From the NCBI RefSeq assembly GCF_900187945.1, contig NZ_FYEH01000004.1:278043-342042 (forward strand): 64,000 bases of DNA. The letters are read 5' to 3'. The notes under the pieces were generated by a model, which saw nothing but the letters and a program-made list of their open reading frames with translations, did no database searches and was not told the origin of the DNA. Positions 34,628 to 43,902 of the stretch are shown here, in pieces. Position numbers and translations under genes: made by a program. The stretch is from Arboricoccus pini. GTDB lineage: Bacteria > Pseudomonadota > Alphaproteobacteria > Geminicoccales > Geminicoccaceae. Positions within the stretch are counted from its first letter, which is position 1. The number at the start of each line of letters is the position of its first letter.

Positions 34628-35500
34628 TCAGGTTTGCGGCGGAAGAGTTGGAATTCCTTCCTCGTCCAGCACCTGTTCGATGCTGTCGCGTGACTTATCG
34701 AGCGCCTGGTCCAGCGCTGCCAGAAGCGCCTGATCGTTCTTTCGCACTCCGATCGACTGGTCGAAATGCTGCGGCACCTTTTCCCCGTTGGCCTGGGTTG
34801 CGTCGTCTGGGATCATCGTCATGCGCAGAGGCACGCTCGAAGCCTTGACGTAGCGCCCGACCTCGGGAGCAAAGGCGATCGCGAGGTCCGCATTGCCGTT
34901 AGCGACTTCATTCACCATGCGCCCCGGATCGACACGGACGAATTGATTACGTGGCGACCTGAAGTCTACAAGAGAATAAAGATAGACCGCATCGTCGTCA
35001 TATCGACCAATTGTCTTAAGCATGACTTCGGCGGGAGTACTGAAACCAACCGCAATCTTTGGAAGTTGACGAAGAGCTGGGTCATCCCAGCCCTTCAGAT
35101 CGAGATTACGATCCTGACGGGTCACGAATACGTAGCCCGACCGGTAGTACGGCTTGGTCGTTAGCACGCGTTCATCGCCCGTATCCAGGCCCATCACGAC
35201 GTCGCACTCGTTCTTGTCCAGGAGGTCGCGAACCAGGTAGATCGCCGGACGTTTGCTCCAGACGAAGACCGCCTCCTTACCCATTTCCTTGGCCAGGATC
35301 TTGGCGATCTTGTTCTCAAAACCGGATTCGTCGCCGAGCGAATACGGACTTTCGACGGTCGAAGCACAAATCCGGAGCTTGCCGGGGTCGGGAGCCACCT
35401 GAGCTTGAGACTGTGCCCGCGAGGATGCCGGCATAGCCAGGATGGCCAGGAAGCTGACGGCAGTCAGGATGGCCGACCGCCTATTGGCAAAGATGTTCAT
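34628..35500 (-). CDS. mxaJ: MxaJ, periplasmic solute-binding-like protein
   Basis: The 290-residue protein has a signal peptide (MNIFANRRSAILTAV to SSRAQ). A solute-binding fold follows with LRICASTVESPYSL, GFENKIAKILAKEMG, LDKNECDVVMGLDTGDERV and GNADLAIAFAPEVG, matching MxaJ. It interacts with methanol dehydrogenase during assembly. The ATG at 35500 is preferred; another start at 35524 adds eight residues before the signal. Confidence 0.93.
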   Translation of the reverse strand: MNIFANRRSAILTAVSFLAILAMPASSRAQSQAQVAPDPGKLRICASTVESPYSLGDESGFENKIAKILAKEMGKEAVFVWSKRPAIYLVRDLLDKNECDVVMGLDTGDERVLTTKPYYRSGYVFVTRQDRNLDLKGWDDPALRQLPKIAVGFSTPAEVMLKTIGRYDDDAVYLYSLVDFRSPRNQFVRVDPGRMVNEVANGNADLAIAFAPEVGRYVKASSVPLRMTMIPDDATQANGEKVPQHFDQSIGVRKNDQALLAALDQALDKSRDSIEQVLDEEGIPTLPPQT

Positions 35501-35533
35501 CTGCAGCCCAATTCTGAAAGACAAGGGCGGGTA

Positions 35534-35564
35534 GCGGGATCAGTCGGCGATCGGCTGATCCCGC
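35534..35564 (-). other. strong stem-loop between mxaF and mxaJ
   Basis: A perfect 10-bp stem GCGGGATCAG/CTGATCCCGC with an 11-base loop lies between the mxaF stop and the mxaJ start. No T-run follows. It could stabilise the mxaF mRNA 3' end or attenuate read-through, giving more MxaF than the downstream proteins. Confidence 0.7.
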
Positions 35565-35579
35565 GACGACCCTGCAAGC

Positions 35580-37478
35580 TTACTGGGTGCCGTCGGCGCG
35601 CTTTTGCTCGGGCGTATACTCGCCCAGCGCCAGATTGTCGTAGGGGCCCTTGCCATCAATCGAGAAGACCATCACGCCGCCGCCCATCTGGGTGTAATGG
35701 GCAAGGTTCTTGAAGGCGCCGACGGCACCTAGACCGGCGGTCGGATCCTGCAGATCGAAGACCAGGCCGACACCCGGCCAACCACCGACGCCGTACATGA
35801 TGGCCACATACTGCACGCCCGCGCGCTCGTAGGTAATCGGATAGCCGATGACGCCAGACGGCAGTTTGAACTGCCAGACGAGGTCGCCGTTATCGGAATT
35901 TCGCGCCTTGATGAAGCCGTCGAGCGTACCATAAAATACGAGCCCGCCCTTGGTCGTCATGGTGCCGCCCCACACGGAGAAGCGCTCCATCTTCTCCCAG
36001 TTCATCTTGCCGGTGATGGCATTATAGGACTTGATCTGGCCAAGTCCCAAAGAGTTCTGCCGATCCCCCTTGGGGCCTGGATACATGTTAAGCGTGGCAC
36101 CGACGAAGAACTGACCCGCACGATAGGGAAGCATGAAGGGCTCCCAATCCATGCAGATATGATTGATGCCTAGCATGAACGCCTTGCGTTCCGGGTCGTA
36201 GGAATCGTGGCCCTGGTTGTGATAGCCCATGGCCGATGGACAGATATCCGTCCCCTTGTGGTCCATGTATGTGGCGTATTCTGGATCGCGGACCGGAACG
36301 CCCTTCTTAAGATCGACATGGGTGAACACGTTCACCGTGTCGTCCATCTTGTCGGCAGAAACGAGCGAGCCGTTGGTGCGGTCCAACGTGTAGACAATGC
36401 CGTTACGGTCGGGATGCGTTAGGAGCTTCCTTTCCTTGCCGTCCTTGTCCTTCTGGTCCGAGAGCATCATGACATTGACGCCGGCGAAGTCCCATTCGTC
36501 ATGGGGTGTCTTCTGATAGGCGAACTTGGCCTTACCCGTGTCGACATCGCGCCCCATGATCGACATGGTCCACTTATTGTCGCCGGGGCGCATCGTTTCA
36601 TTCCACGGGGCTGGATTGCCCGTCCCGTAATAGAGCAGATTGGTGCCCGGATCATAAGCGTACCAGCCCCAATTGGTACCGCCGCCGATCTTCCAGGCGT
36701 CGCCTTCCCACGTTTCGAGACCTAGATTCTTCTGCCCATAATGCGGGTTGGCGTCGTTGAAGTCGTCAGCCAGCAAGATGTCCTTGTCGGGCCCGGTCGC
36801 ATAAGCGCGCCACTTCTGCTCGCCGGTGTGCACGTCGTAAGCCGTCGCATAACCACGGACACCGAGTTCGGCACCTGAAGACCCGACAAAGACGAGATCC
36901 TTGACGACGTAGGGGGCAATCGTCAGCGTCGAGCCGACTTTGATGTCAGAATTCTCAATATCCCAGACGCGTTCACCGGTCTTGGCATTCAGCGCTACGA
37001 CATGGCCATCCAACTGGGTCTTCAGGATGAGAGGCGGCGTCTTGTCGTCGCCTGGCCAGTAGGCAAGACCGCGATTGACGACGTCGCAGCAGGCCACGGC
37101 GCGGGCCGCCGGATTCTGCTTGGGTTTGTCTTCCCAGAGAATTTTCTGCGGATCATCGAGATCGAGCGCGAAGGTGGTGTTGGGATAAGGCGTGTGGACA
37201 TACATAACGCCGTTCACGACCAACGGCGCCCCTTCATGCCCGTTCAAAATACCCGTCGAGAAAGACCAGGCCGGCCGCAGCCTCTTTACGGTGTCACGAT
37301 TGATTTCGCTGAGCGGACTGTAATTGTCGCTGGAATAGTCCTTGCCGGGCATCACCCAATTTTCATTGGACTTGGATAGTTCGATGAGCTTGTCGTTGGC
37401 TGATGCCGGGGATGAGCCGGCCATTTGTATCGACATTCCCAAGGCCACTGCCGATGCGGTCGCTAGAAGCTTGCCCAT
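35580..37478 (-). CDS. mxaF: MxaF, PQQ methanol dehydrogenase large subunit (calcium type)
   Basis: The 632-residue precursor has a signal peptide (about 1-27, SSPASA) and the eight-bladed PQQ propeller. The vicinal disulfide is C130-C131 (AVACCDVV), and the active-site motif is [10 protein letters not shown] (D330). Ala332, two residues after the catalytic Asp, is where XoxF enzymes have the lanthanide-binding Asp, so this is the calcium enzyme. It oxidises methanol to formaldehyde in the periplasm and passes electrons to MxaG. The ATG at 37478 with GAAGGATCG upstream is preferred over a start at 37553. It is the first gene of the operon. Confidence 0.98.
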   Translation of the reverse strand: MGKLLATASAVALGMSIQMAGSSPASANDKLIELSKSNENWVMPGKDYSSDNYSPLSEINRDTVKRLRPAWSFSTGILNGHEGAPLVVNGVMYVHTPYPNTTFALDLDDPQKILWEDKPKQNPAARAVACCDVVNRGLAYWPGDDKTPPLILKTQLDGHVVALNAKTGERVWDIENSDIKVGSTLTIAPYVVKDLVFVGSSGAELGVRGYATAYDVHTGEQKWRAYATGPDKDILLADDFNDANPHYGQKNLGLETWEGDAWKIGGGTNWGWYAYDPGTNLLYYGTGNPAPWNETMRPGDNKWTMSIMGRDVDTGKAKFAYQKTPHDEWDFAGVNVMMLSDQKDKDGKERKLLTHPDRNGIVYTLDRTNGSLVSADKMDDTVNVFTHVDLKKGVPVRDPEYATYMDHKGTDICPSAMGYHNQGHDSYDPERKAFMLGINHICMDWEPFMLPYRAGQFFVGATLNMYPGPKGDRQNSLGLGQIKSYNAITGKMNWEKMERFSVWGGTMTTKGGLVFYGTLDGFIKARNSDNGDLVWQFKLPSGVIGYPITYERAGVQYVAIMYGVGGWPGVGLVFDLQDPTAGLGAVGAFKNLAHYTQMGGGVMVFSIDGKGPYDNLALGEYTPEQKRADGTQ

Positions 37479-37591
37479 TATCGATCCTTCTCGTTTAGCT
37501 ACCCTGTGCCGCCGGCAGATCGGCCCGGCCGGGGCCCTTGCTGTCAGCTCCATCGTTCATTTCGCCTACCGGTCGTACAAAATTTGTGCAC

Positions 37592-37700
37592 TGCAATAGG
37601 GATCTTTCTATGTCAGAAAGGAAGGTCGGTTTAGGTTTTAGATGAGTGAAGTGTACAGGAGAAAGATTGCAATAGGCCTTGCAATTATTGCTTGTCGTAT
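37592..37700. promoter_or_regulatory. mxaF / moxY divergent control region
   Basis: The roughly 410-base gap between mxaF and the kinase gene is AT-richer than its surroundings. It holds a perfect 6-5-6 inverted repeat CTTTCT-ATGTC-AGAAAG (37604-37620). TGCAATAGG occurs twice (37592-37600, 37668-37676), and TTGCAAT is directly repeated at 12-base spacing (37667, 37679). These are candidate sites for the response regulator encoded alongside. On the minus strand the inverted repeat contains TAGAAA, similar to -10 elements of known mxaF promoters, but I see no convincing -35. Confidence 0.5.
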
Positions 37701-37887
37701 ACTCATATTTACACTTAGTGCTAAATTATATAGCAAAAAATGCTGCTTGATCGTGGAAAATAACTTTCCCCTGCCTTGACGCCTTGTTGGGGGCGCCCCT
37801 AGTAAACGCCACCGATACAGCAAAGCGGGGCCGACGGCGGGGTGCACCTCCGATCCGAGCCGCCATGGTCAGGGACGGGAGGGGTAA

Positions 37888-39348
37888 ATGAATGGCTATA
37901 GGCTGTTGATATCCCGAGATAATATCGCACGAATCAAACCCCTTCAGCCCGCTCGGCACATCATGCCGAGACGTTTTTCCTTGCGCGCTCAACTCGTCCT
38001 TATCCCTACCCTGGTGCTGCTGCTGGCACTTGGCGCCGCGATCGCTGCAACGTTGAGTGCGGCACAAGATCGCATCGACGACGAGGTTCGCTCGAGCATG
38101 GAACTGGGCAAGCGATTTGCGCAGGCGGTCATCAGCCAGATCGACGACGAGGCCGAGTTCGAGGTGGGCCTTCGAACATTAGAGAGCGAGTTTGCGCAGA
38201 TCCGCCATGCTCATCTGGTGGTACTTCGCAAGGGCGACATGATCCGTTCGGGCTACCTCCCGGCCATGTGGGACGAGACAAGCGACGTGCCCTTGTGGTT
38301 CTACGATCTGGTCAGCCCGCCATTACAGGCAGAGTGGTTTCCGATCGTCGTCGGCGGTCGGACGTTGGGCTACACGTTTATGATCTCGAACCCCCTGGAC
38401 GAGGTAACCGAGATCTGGGAGGAGCTTTCTTTCCTCGCCGCGCTCCTGGTCGGCCTGTCGCTCCTGATCATCTTCCTGCTCTACTGGGCAGTCCGCCGGG
38501 CCTTGAAGCCGCTGGATGATCTCGCCCATGGCTTCGATGCCCTGGAGCAAGGGCAACTCGACACCGTCCTGCCGCCCATCAGACTGGCGGAACTCGAGAA
38601 GATCGGCCTGCAGTTCAATAGCCTGGCCGCTCGGCTAAAGCAGACCGCCGACGATAACCATCTGCTGATCGATCGGCTGATGTGGCTTCAGGAAGCCGAG
38701 CGGAAGGAATTAGCGCGGGAGCTCCACGATTCCTTCGGCCCCACCCTGTTTGGGATCCGCACCGACGTCGCAGCAATTCGGCGGCTGGCTAGACAGAATC
38801 CGGCACTGAGCACGCCGATCCAGGATCGGACGCAGTCGATTTCGGAGACGATCGATATCATCCAGAAGACCAATTACCGCCTCTTGGAACAACTCCGGCC
38901 GTTGATACTGGATGAGCTTGGGCTGTTCGATGCGCTGGAACAGCTCGTCGCATCCTGGCGTGAGCGCATGCCCGAGATCGACTGGCAGTTCGTCGCCTCA
39001 CGCGAGCAGGTCGTAGCTCCGGAAGAGACAGCGGCCCTCCATATCTATCGCATCGTCCAGGAATCGCTTACGAACATCGCCCGTCACGCCCGAGCCAGCA
39101 GCGTCATCGTAACGATCGCCACGCTGCCACGGCCGGCACACACGCCAACCGCGCTGCCTGCGCTGCGTGTGACGATCGCCGACAACGGCATCGGCCGGCC
39201 CGAGACCTTTAAAATGGGCTTTGGCCTACTGGGCATGGCCGAACGCGTCCGACTTCTCGGTGGTCAATCCCGATTAATGACGACTGAGGGTGGCGGGACG
39301 ATGATTGATCTTTCCATTCCGATTGGAAAAATTTGGAGCCGCTCGTGA
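37888..39348 (+). CDS. MoxY-like sensor histidine kinase (NarL class)
   Basis: The 486-residue membrane kinase has TM1 at about 34-56, a periplasmic sensor of about 120 residues, TM2 at about 182-201 and a HAMP-like linker. A HisKA_3 domain has phospho-acceptor His280 in RELHDSFGPTLFG, and an HATPase_c domain has YRIVQESLTNIARHA, ADNGIG and GFGLLGM. GGGAGGGG precedes the ATG. Divergence from mxaF and pairing with a LuxR-type regulator mirror moxYX (mxaYX) of Paracoccus, so control of mxa expression is inferred. The signal is unknown. Confidence 0.9.
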   Translation: MNGYRLLISRDNIARIKPLQPARHIMPRRFSLRAQLVLIPTLVLLLALGAAIAATLSAAQDRIDDEVRSSMELGKRFAQAVISQIDDEAEFEVGLRTLESEFAQIRHAHLVVLRKGDMIRSGYLPAMWDETSDVPLWFYDLVSPPLQAEWFPIVVGGRTLGYTFMISNPLDEVTEIWEELSFLAALLVGLSLLIIFLLYWAVRRALKPLDDLAHGFDALEQGQLDTVLPPIRLAELEKIGLQFNSLAARLKQTADDNHLLIDRLMWLQEAERKELARELHDSFGPTLFGIRTDVAAIRRLARQNPALSTPIQDRTQSISETIDIIQKTNYRLLEQLRPLILDELGLFDALEQLVASWRERMPEIDWQFVASREQVVAPEETAALHIYRIVQESLTNIARHARASSVIVTIATLPRPAHTPTALPALRVTIADNGIGRPETFKMGFGLLGMAERVRLLGGQSRLMTTEGGGTMIDLSIPIGKIWSRS

Positions 39349-40007
39349 GTTCGACGCCCCTGGTTCTTATCATTGATGACCACCCGATCGTCCGCGGTGG
39401 GTGCCGGCGCCTACTGCAGAGCGCCGATTACACGAACGTCATCGAGGCGGCCAGCGGGCATGATGGCCTAAAGCAGAACGAGGATCGACGCCCCGAGATC
39501 ATCATCCTCGATCTTAATCTGCCCGACGTCGGGGGACTGGAACTGATCCGTAGGCTCGGCGAAGGCAATCCGGGCGTGAAGATCCTGATTTTCAGCATGT
39601 ACGAGGATCCAGTCTTCGCCGCACGGGCTTTGCAGATGGGTGCGATGGGTTACGTGACGAAGAACGACGATCCCGAAGTGCTGCTGGACGCCGTTGAGCA
39701 GGTCCGAAAGGGTGTCGTTCACCTCAGTCATATCGTGGCACAGAAGCTTGCCCTGTTGAATCTACGGCCGAAGGTCAGTCCGCTGCATGACCTAAGCCCA
39801 CGCGAACTCGACATCTTGGAACTGCTGGGTGCCGGCAAGAGCCTAGCCGAGATCGCCGACAGGCTAGAGCTCAGCTATCGCACGATCGCGAACATCACCT
39901 CGCAACTCCGCAACAAAGTACGCGTCTCGACCACAGGCGCCCTGGTTAAATTCGCGATCGAACACGGACCTCAGCGCCTGCTCAGAAGTGACGGGTCGAG
40001 CAGCTAG
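39345..40007 (+). CDS. MoxX-like LuxR-family response regulator
   Basis: The roughly 220-residue regulator has a receiver domain (LVLIIDDHPIVRGG, phospho-Asp in IIILDLNLPD, Lys in GYVTKND). The C-terminal LuxR HTH has LSPRELDILELLGAGKSLAEIA then LELSYRTIANITSQLR. The GTG at 39345 overlaps the kinase stop (GTGA) and has GGAG upstream; a TTG at 39333 is also open. It is the expected partner of the adjacent kinase and probable activator of mxaF. Confidence 0.92.
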   Translation: MSSTPLVLIIDDHPIVRGGCRRLLQSADYTNVIEAASGHDGLKQNEDRRPEIIILDLNLPDVGGLELIRRLGEGNPGVKILIFSMYEDPVFAARALQMGAMGYVTKNDDPEVLLDAVEQVRKGVVHLSHIVAQKLALLNLRPKVSPLHDLSPRELDILELLGAGKSLAEIADRLELSYRTIANITSQLRNKVRVSTTGALVKFAIEHGPQRLLRSDGSSS

Positions 40008-40080
40008 CCAAATCCCTTGCATAAGGAAGCAGCCGATGGCCAAGGCGGCATTGCCGACCACGATTGATAAAGGCGGCTTA

Positions 40081-40572
40081 ATGCGGCGGCGCCACTGGCT
40101 TGCGCAGGCCACCTTTCTGCTAGCCTTGGCGGCCTGCGACGACGGTGAGAGCAACAAGAAGAAGAGCGGCGGCTCGGATGGCCGTCGTACCGTACGCAGC
40201 GATGCGACGAATGATGAGGCCTGGCTCGAGGCAGGATCGAAAACGCCGCCAGCGCAATGGCTGGCAACACGCGCAGGAAAGGGCAGCGCACCCGCCACGG
40301 TCCAGGAAATCGCCGAACTGCTCGATACCGCCGACCGACGCTTCCTTGAAAGTGACCGGATGATCGCCAATCGGAGCCTTCAACTCGTAGCGATGCTGCG
40401 CGAGGCCGGTATCAAGGAAGACCCGGTCGATCTGATTCAGGCATTTACAGGACTGCCCGCAGATCACGAGGGTGTTCGCAGCTACACCAAGACCTGCGAG
40501 CTTTATTTCAACCTGCGCCACGCGGGTAAGTCTCAGACGGAAGCATTGGCTGTCCTGGACAAAGAGCAATGA
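40081..40572 (+). CDS. lipoprotein of unknown function downstream of moxYX-like genes
   Basis: The 163-residue protein has a lipoprotein signal MRRRHWLAQATFLLALAAC (lipobox LAAC). The polar mature part is mostly helical (TVQEIAELLDTADRRFLESD, TKTCELYFNLRHAGKSQTEA). AAAGGCGG precedes the ATG; an ATG at 40036 would add 15 residues before the signal. It follows the regulator closely on the same strand, so a link to methanol oxidation is plausible, but no family is recognised. Whether it corresponds to MoxZ or MxaH cannot be told. Confidence 0.7.
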   Translation: MRRRHWLAQATFLLALAACDDGESNKKKSGGSDGRRTVRSDATNDEAWLEAGSKTPPAQWLATRAGKGSAPATVQEIAELLDTADRRFLESDRMIANRSLQLVAMLREAGIKEDPVDLIQAFTGLPADHEGVRSYTKTCELYFNLRHAGKSQTEALAVLDKEQ

Positions 40573-41151
40573 TGGTCGCTCAGCTGACTACCAGCGCGCG
40601 ACTGGGATGGTTAACCTCGACCTGCCGCACTGACTTCGGGCCGGCGACGTCAAAATGTGGTCGCGAGATGTGGGCCGCGCGTGTCGAAGGGCCGCGCGAA
40701 TGATGATGAAGCCACTGGAGCGCGGTTTAATGGCCGGTGTGGGCAACCCTGCATCTCCCATCCCGTAGCCATTATCCGCCGTATCTGAACGGCCAGAGAT
40801 CGCGTTTCGAGCGCTTCGTTCTGCGACAAGAGACCCCGTAGTTAGAAGATGCCTCCCCACTCATCGCCATCGTCAAGGATAGCGAGCAGGCCCCCGGGGC
40901 GGTGGAGATTTCAGGAGGCGCTCAGCCTCCTTCATCGGCCATGCGAGCCCATGCTCATAGACCGACCGTTCGGCGTGAGTGCGCTGGTGCGCCTAGGCAT
41001 GACCGGCCGGCCCGACATCGCCCCCTGCCCGAACGGGAGATGGCGCGGCGGTTGGGATAGCTCTTACCACGGCGAGCATCGGCGTCGCGCTTGAGGCCTT
41101 CACCACACCTTCTGGCGTGAGCAACGAGACTGGCTGCCTGACAACGTCATG
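40573..41151. other. intergenic, possible gene remnants
   Basis: No complete frame has a known domain. Short coding-like stretches on the plus strand (around 40850-41090) break off at stops and look like decayed sequence, without a family I can name. Confidence 0.4.
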
Positions 41152-42504
41152 CTACCGACGTGGCCGGCGCTGGAGCAAAAGGTCCACCATCTCGGCGCTG
41201 TGCCCCGTATAGCTGGCGGGATCGCAGTGAACGGTTACTTGTTCCCGTCCACCGAGAGCTTCGACGATCTCCGGCAACTCGGCCAGGACCGCGGCCAGGT
41301 CGCGATCAGACTCCAAGGCGGTGCGGCAAGCCTCGTAGACCAGGTCGTGAGCCCGCTGCCGACCCAATCGCGGGGCAGCCGCCATCATCACGGCCTCGGC
41401 GACGATGAGGCCGTGGGTAAGATCGAGATTGGTGCGCATGCGCCTAGCATCGACAACGAGGCCACTCAGCATGAAGCGGGCATTACCCAGCGCTCCCGCA
41501 GTCAGGATGAAGGCTTCAGGGAGCACCGCCCACTCCACGTGCCACGGCCCGGTCGCGCGCTCGAAATCCTGTACCATCGCGTCGAGCATCGCCGCCACGT
41601 GCTGACGCACCAGCTTGGCGGCGGCCAAGATGAGCTCGGAGGAGATCGGATTGCGCTTTTGCGGCATGGTGCTCGAAGCGCCGCGGCCGGGTACGAACGG
41701 TTCCTGCACCTCGTTGATCTCGTTCGTCATCATCAGCATGACGTCCGTGGCGATCTTGGCCAGTGAACCCGTCACGAGGCCGAGAAAGGCTACCGCCTCG
41801 GCAAGGCTGTCGCGCGCCACGTGCCAGGCGATGACGGGCTGACCAAGCCCCATCTCCTGGCAGAAGGCTGCCTGGATCTCGAGGCCGCGCGGCGCTACCG
41901 ATGCCAGCGTCCCGGCAGCGCCCGCGAAGGCACCCACCAGAACCCGCGGGCGAAGCTGGGCAAGTCGCTCGCGATGCCGATCGATCATCGACAACCAAAT
42001 CGCCGCCTTGTAGCCGAACGTGACCGGCAGGGCATGTTGCAGGTGGGTTCGGCCGGCCATGACGGTGTCGCGATGCTTCTCCGCAAGAGCCGCCAAAATC
42101 GTCGCGAGCTCGCCAAGATCCTGATCGACCATGTCGAGTGCGGCACGCAGCTGGAGCACGACGGCACTGTCCATAATGTCCTGGGTGGTAGCCCCCCAGT
42201 GAACATAGCCGCCACTGTCACCGGCGGCTTCGGCCAGCTGGCGCACGAGCGGGAGGATCGGGTAGCCGACGATTTCGGTTTCGTGGCGCAGGCGTTCATG
42301 ATCGATGGTGATCTCGCGCGCGGCAAGGTCGATGCGTGCGCCAGCTTCCTGCGGGATGACGCCGAGCTTCGCCTCGGCTCGGGCGAGTGCTGCCTCCACC
42401 TCCAGATAGCGGCCGATCAGAGCGGTGTCGCAGAAGATCTCGCGCATGCCGGACGTGCCGAACATGTCCCGAAAGAGCAGAGAATCGAAGACCGTGCTGG
42501 CCAT
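41152..42504 (-). CDS. fumarase/aspartase-superfamily lyase (PcaB-like)
   Basis: The 450-residue enzyme carries the superfamily signature GRGASSTMPQKRNPISSEL (about 274-292). It also has GRTHLQHALPVTFGYK, YVHWGATTQDIMDSAV and GTLASVAP, and is closest in feel to 3-carboxy-cis,cis-muconate cycloisomerase. The family performs beta-eliminations that release fumarate, or cycloisomerisation. It follows dctA by 41 bases, opposite tarD. No other protocatechuate gene is present, so a role in a dicarboxylate or tartrate-linked step is more likely than aromatic degradation. It is not purB by sequence pattern. Confidence 0.82.
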   Translation of the reverse strand: MASTVFDSLLFRDMFGTSGMREIFCDTALIGRYLEVEAALARAEAKLGVIPQEAGARIDLAAREITIDHERLRHETEIVGYPILPLVRQLAEAAGDSGGYVHWGATTQDIMDSAVVLQLRAALDMVDQDLGELATILAALAEKHRDTVMAGRTHLQHALPVTFGYKAAIWLSMIDRHRERLAQLRPRVLVGAFAGAAGTLASVAPRGLEIQAAFCQEMGLGQPVIAWHVARDSLAEAVAFLGLVTGSLAKIATDVMLMMTNEINEVQEPFVPGRGASSTMPQKRNPISSELILAAAKLVRQHVAAMLDAMVQDFERATGPWHVEWAVLPEAFILTAGALGNARFMLSGLVVDARRMRTNLDLTHGLIVAEAVMMAAAPRLGRQRAHDLVYEACRTALESDRDLAAVLAELPEIVEALGGREQVTVHCDPASYTGHSAEMVDLLLQRRPRR

Positions 42505-42545
42505 GGTCGAGATCCGGTTTAAGGAAGAGGAAGGGGCGAGAAGGC

Positions 42546-43859
42546 TCAGGCGTCTCTCGCAAAGGCACGCGCATACTCGTCCCGCATAGCATCGCGATCG
42601 AATTCGCCACTGGCCTTGGCGACGACCAGTGTCGCCACCGCGTTACCGACTGCGTTGCATATGGAGACGGCCTGCGACGTGAGACGATTGATACCAAAGA
42701 GCAAGGGGAGTCCGGCCACCGGCAGTATTCCGGCAGCCGTGACCGTGGCCGCGAACACGATGAAGGTGCCGCCCGAGACGGTGGCAGCGCCTTTAGAGGT
42801 CACCAGCATGAGGCCTACAAGACCCAGCATCTCCGACCAGCCAAGATGCACCCCGTAGGCGTTGGCAAGGAACATAGTGCACAGCGACATGTAAACGCTC
42901 GTGCCGTCGAGGTTGAATGCGTAGCCGGTTGGCAGGACGACACCAACGCTCTGCTTCGAGCAACCGAGCCGCTGCAATTTTTCCATGAGGCTCGGAAACG
43001 CGCTCTCCGACGAGCCGGTGGCGAAGAGGAGGAAGATCTCGGCCTTGATGTAGCGCAGGAAGACGAAGAGGTTGAAGCCATAGAGCCAACATATCGTGCC
43101 CATGACCACGATGATGACGAAGGCCAGCATCAGATAGAGCACGATCAGCAGGTAACCCAGCGACAAGATCGCCGTCATGCCGTTGCTGCCGATCGCGTAG
43201 GCAATCGCGCCGAAGGCGCCTAAGGGCGCGAACTTCATGACGATGTCGGTAAACTTGAAGAAGCAGTCCGAGAGCAGGTTCAGCGCGCCCTCGACCGCTT
43301 CACGCCGGTCTTTGGGCAGCCCCATTACCGCAGCGCCGAACGCAATGGCGATGACGATAACCGGCAGGAGTGAGCCACCTGTGAACGCACCTAAAAAGTT
43401 GTCAGGGAAGATGTGGAGCAGAAAGTCGCTGATACTGAGATGCGTGTTCTGAGCATAAGCCGCGCCGGCACTGGCGTCATTCGAGACATGTCCCTGCAGA
43501 TCCAGGCCGACACCGGAATAGTGCGCGACGATGAGGCTTACGAGAAGCGCGATCGATGAGACGACCTCGAAGTAGATCAGGGCCCGCAGCCCGAGCTTGC
43601 CGACCTTGCTGAGATCGCCGGCAGAGACGATGCCCAGCACCAGGTTGAAAAAGACGAGCGGTGTCACGACCGTCTTGATCAGTCGTAGAAAGATATCGCC
43701 CAGCACCTTCATCGCCACAGCCGTCTGCGGTGCCAGAAACCCCAATAGGATTCCGATCACTATACCGGCCATGATCTGGAACGGTGCACGATAATAGAAG
43801 GGCTGTTTCCGCTTTTCTGGCAGAGCTGCTGGAGCTTGCGAAGCGCTCACATGAGCCAC
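42546..43859 (-). CDS. dctA: DctA-type C4-dicarboxylate/cation symporter
   Basis: The roughly 437-residue carrier has eight or more membrane segments and the DAACS hallmarks: LIKTVVTPLVFFNLVLGI, LFATGSSESAFPSLMEKLQ, PTGYAFNLDGTSVYMS and GGTFIVFAATV. It imports C4-dicarboxylates such as malate, fumarate and succinate, and here probably tartrate. The GTG at 43859 is preferred because GGAGGG stands just upstream and a start at 43928 would overlap the gntR stop. A copy of the locus operator lies 16 bases upstream. Confidence 0.92.
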   Translation of the reverse strand: MAHVSASQAPAALPEKRKQPFYYRAPFQIMAGIVIGILLGFLAPQTAVAMKVLGDIFLRLIKTVVTPLVFFNLVLGIVSAGDLSKVGKLGLRALIYFEVVSSIALLVSLIVAHYSGVGLDLQGHVSNDASAGAAYAQNTHLSISDFLLHIFPDNFLGAFTGGSLLPVIVIAIAFGAAVMGLPKDRREAVEGALNLLSDCFFKFTDIVMKFAPLGAFGAIAYAIGSNGMTAILSLGYLLIVLYLMLAFVIIVVMGTICWLYGFNLFVFLRYIKAEIFLLFATGSSESAFPSLMEKLQRLGCSKQSVGVVLPTGYAFNLDGTSVYMSLCTMFLANAYGVHLGWSEMLGLVGLMLVTSKGAATVSGGTFIVFAATVTAAGILPVAGLPLLFGINRLTSQAVSICNAVGNAVATLVVAKASGEFDRDAMRDEYARAFARDA

Positions 43860-43874
43860 CAAACCCTCCCACTT

Positions 43875-43882
43875 GTCCGTAC
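43875..43882. promoter_or_regulatory. GntR operator half-site before dctA
   Basis: GTCCGTAC is the exact reverse complement of GTACGGAC found at 44680-44687 in the gntR/tarD promoter. Its place right before dctA suggests the same regulator controls the carrier and lyase. Confidence 0.5.
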
Positions 43883-43902
43883 TTTTTATGTTGTGCGAAC
43901 CT

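Noticed and set aside
35580..37478. Lanthanide-dependent XoxF
   Set aside because: The residue two after the catalytic Asp is Ala (WDFAG), not Asp, and mxaI plus the full maturation set are present.
41152..42504. purB adenylosuccinate lyase, tempting because purA is in the window
   Set aside because: Sequence feel is PcaB/ArgH-like and the gene is coupled to dctA, 15 kb from purA.
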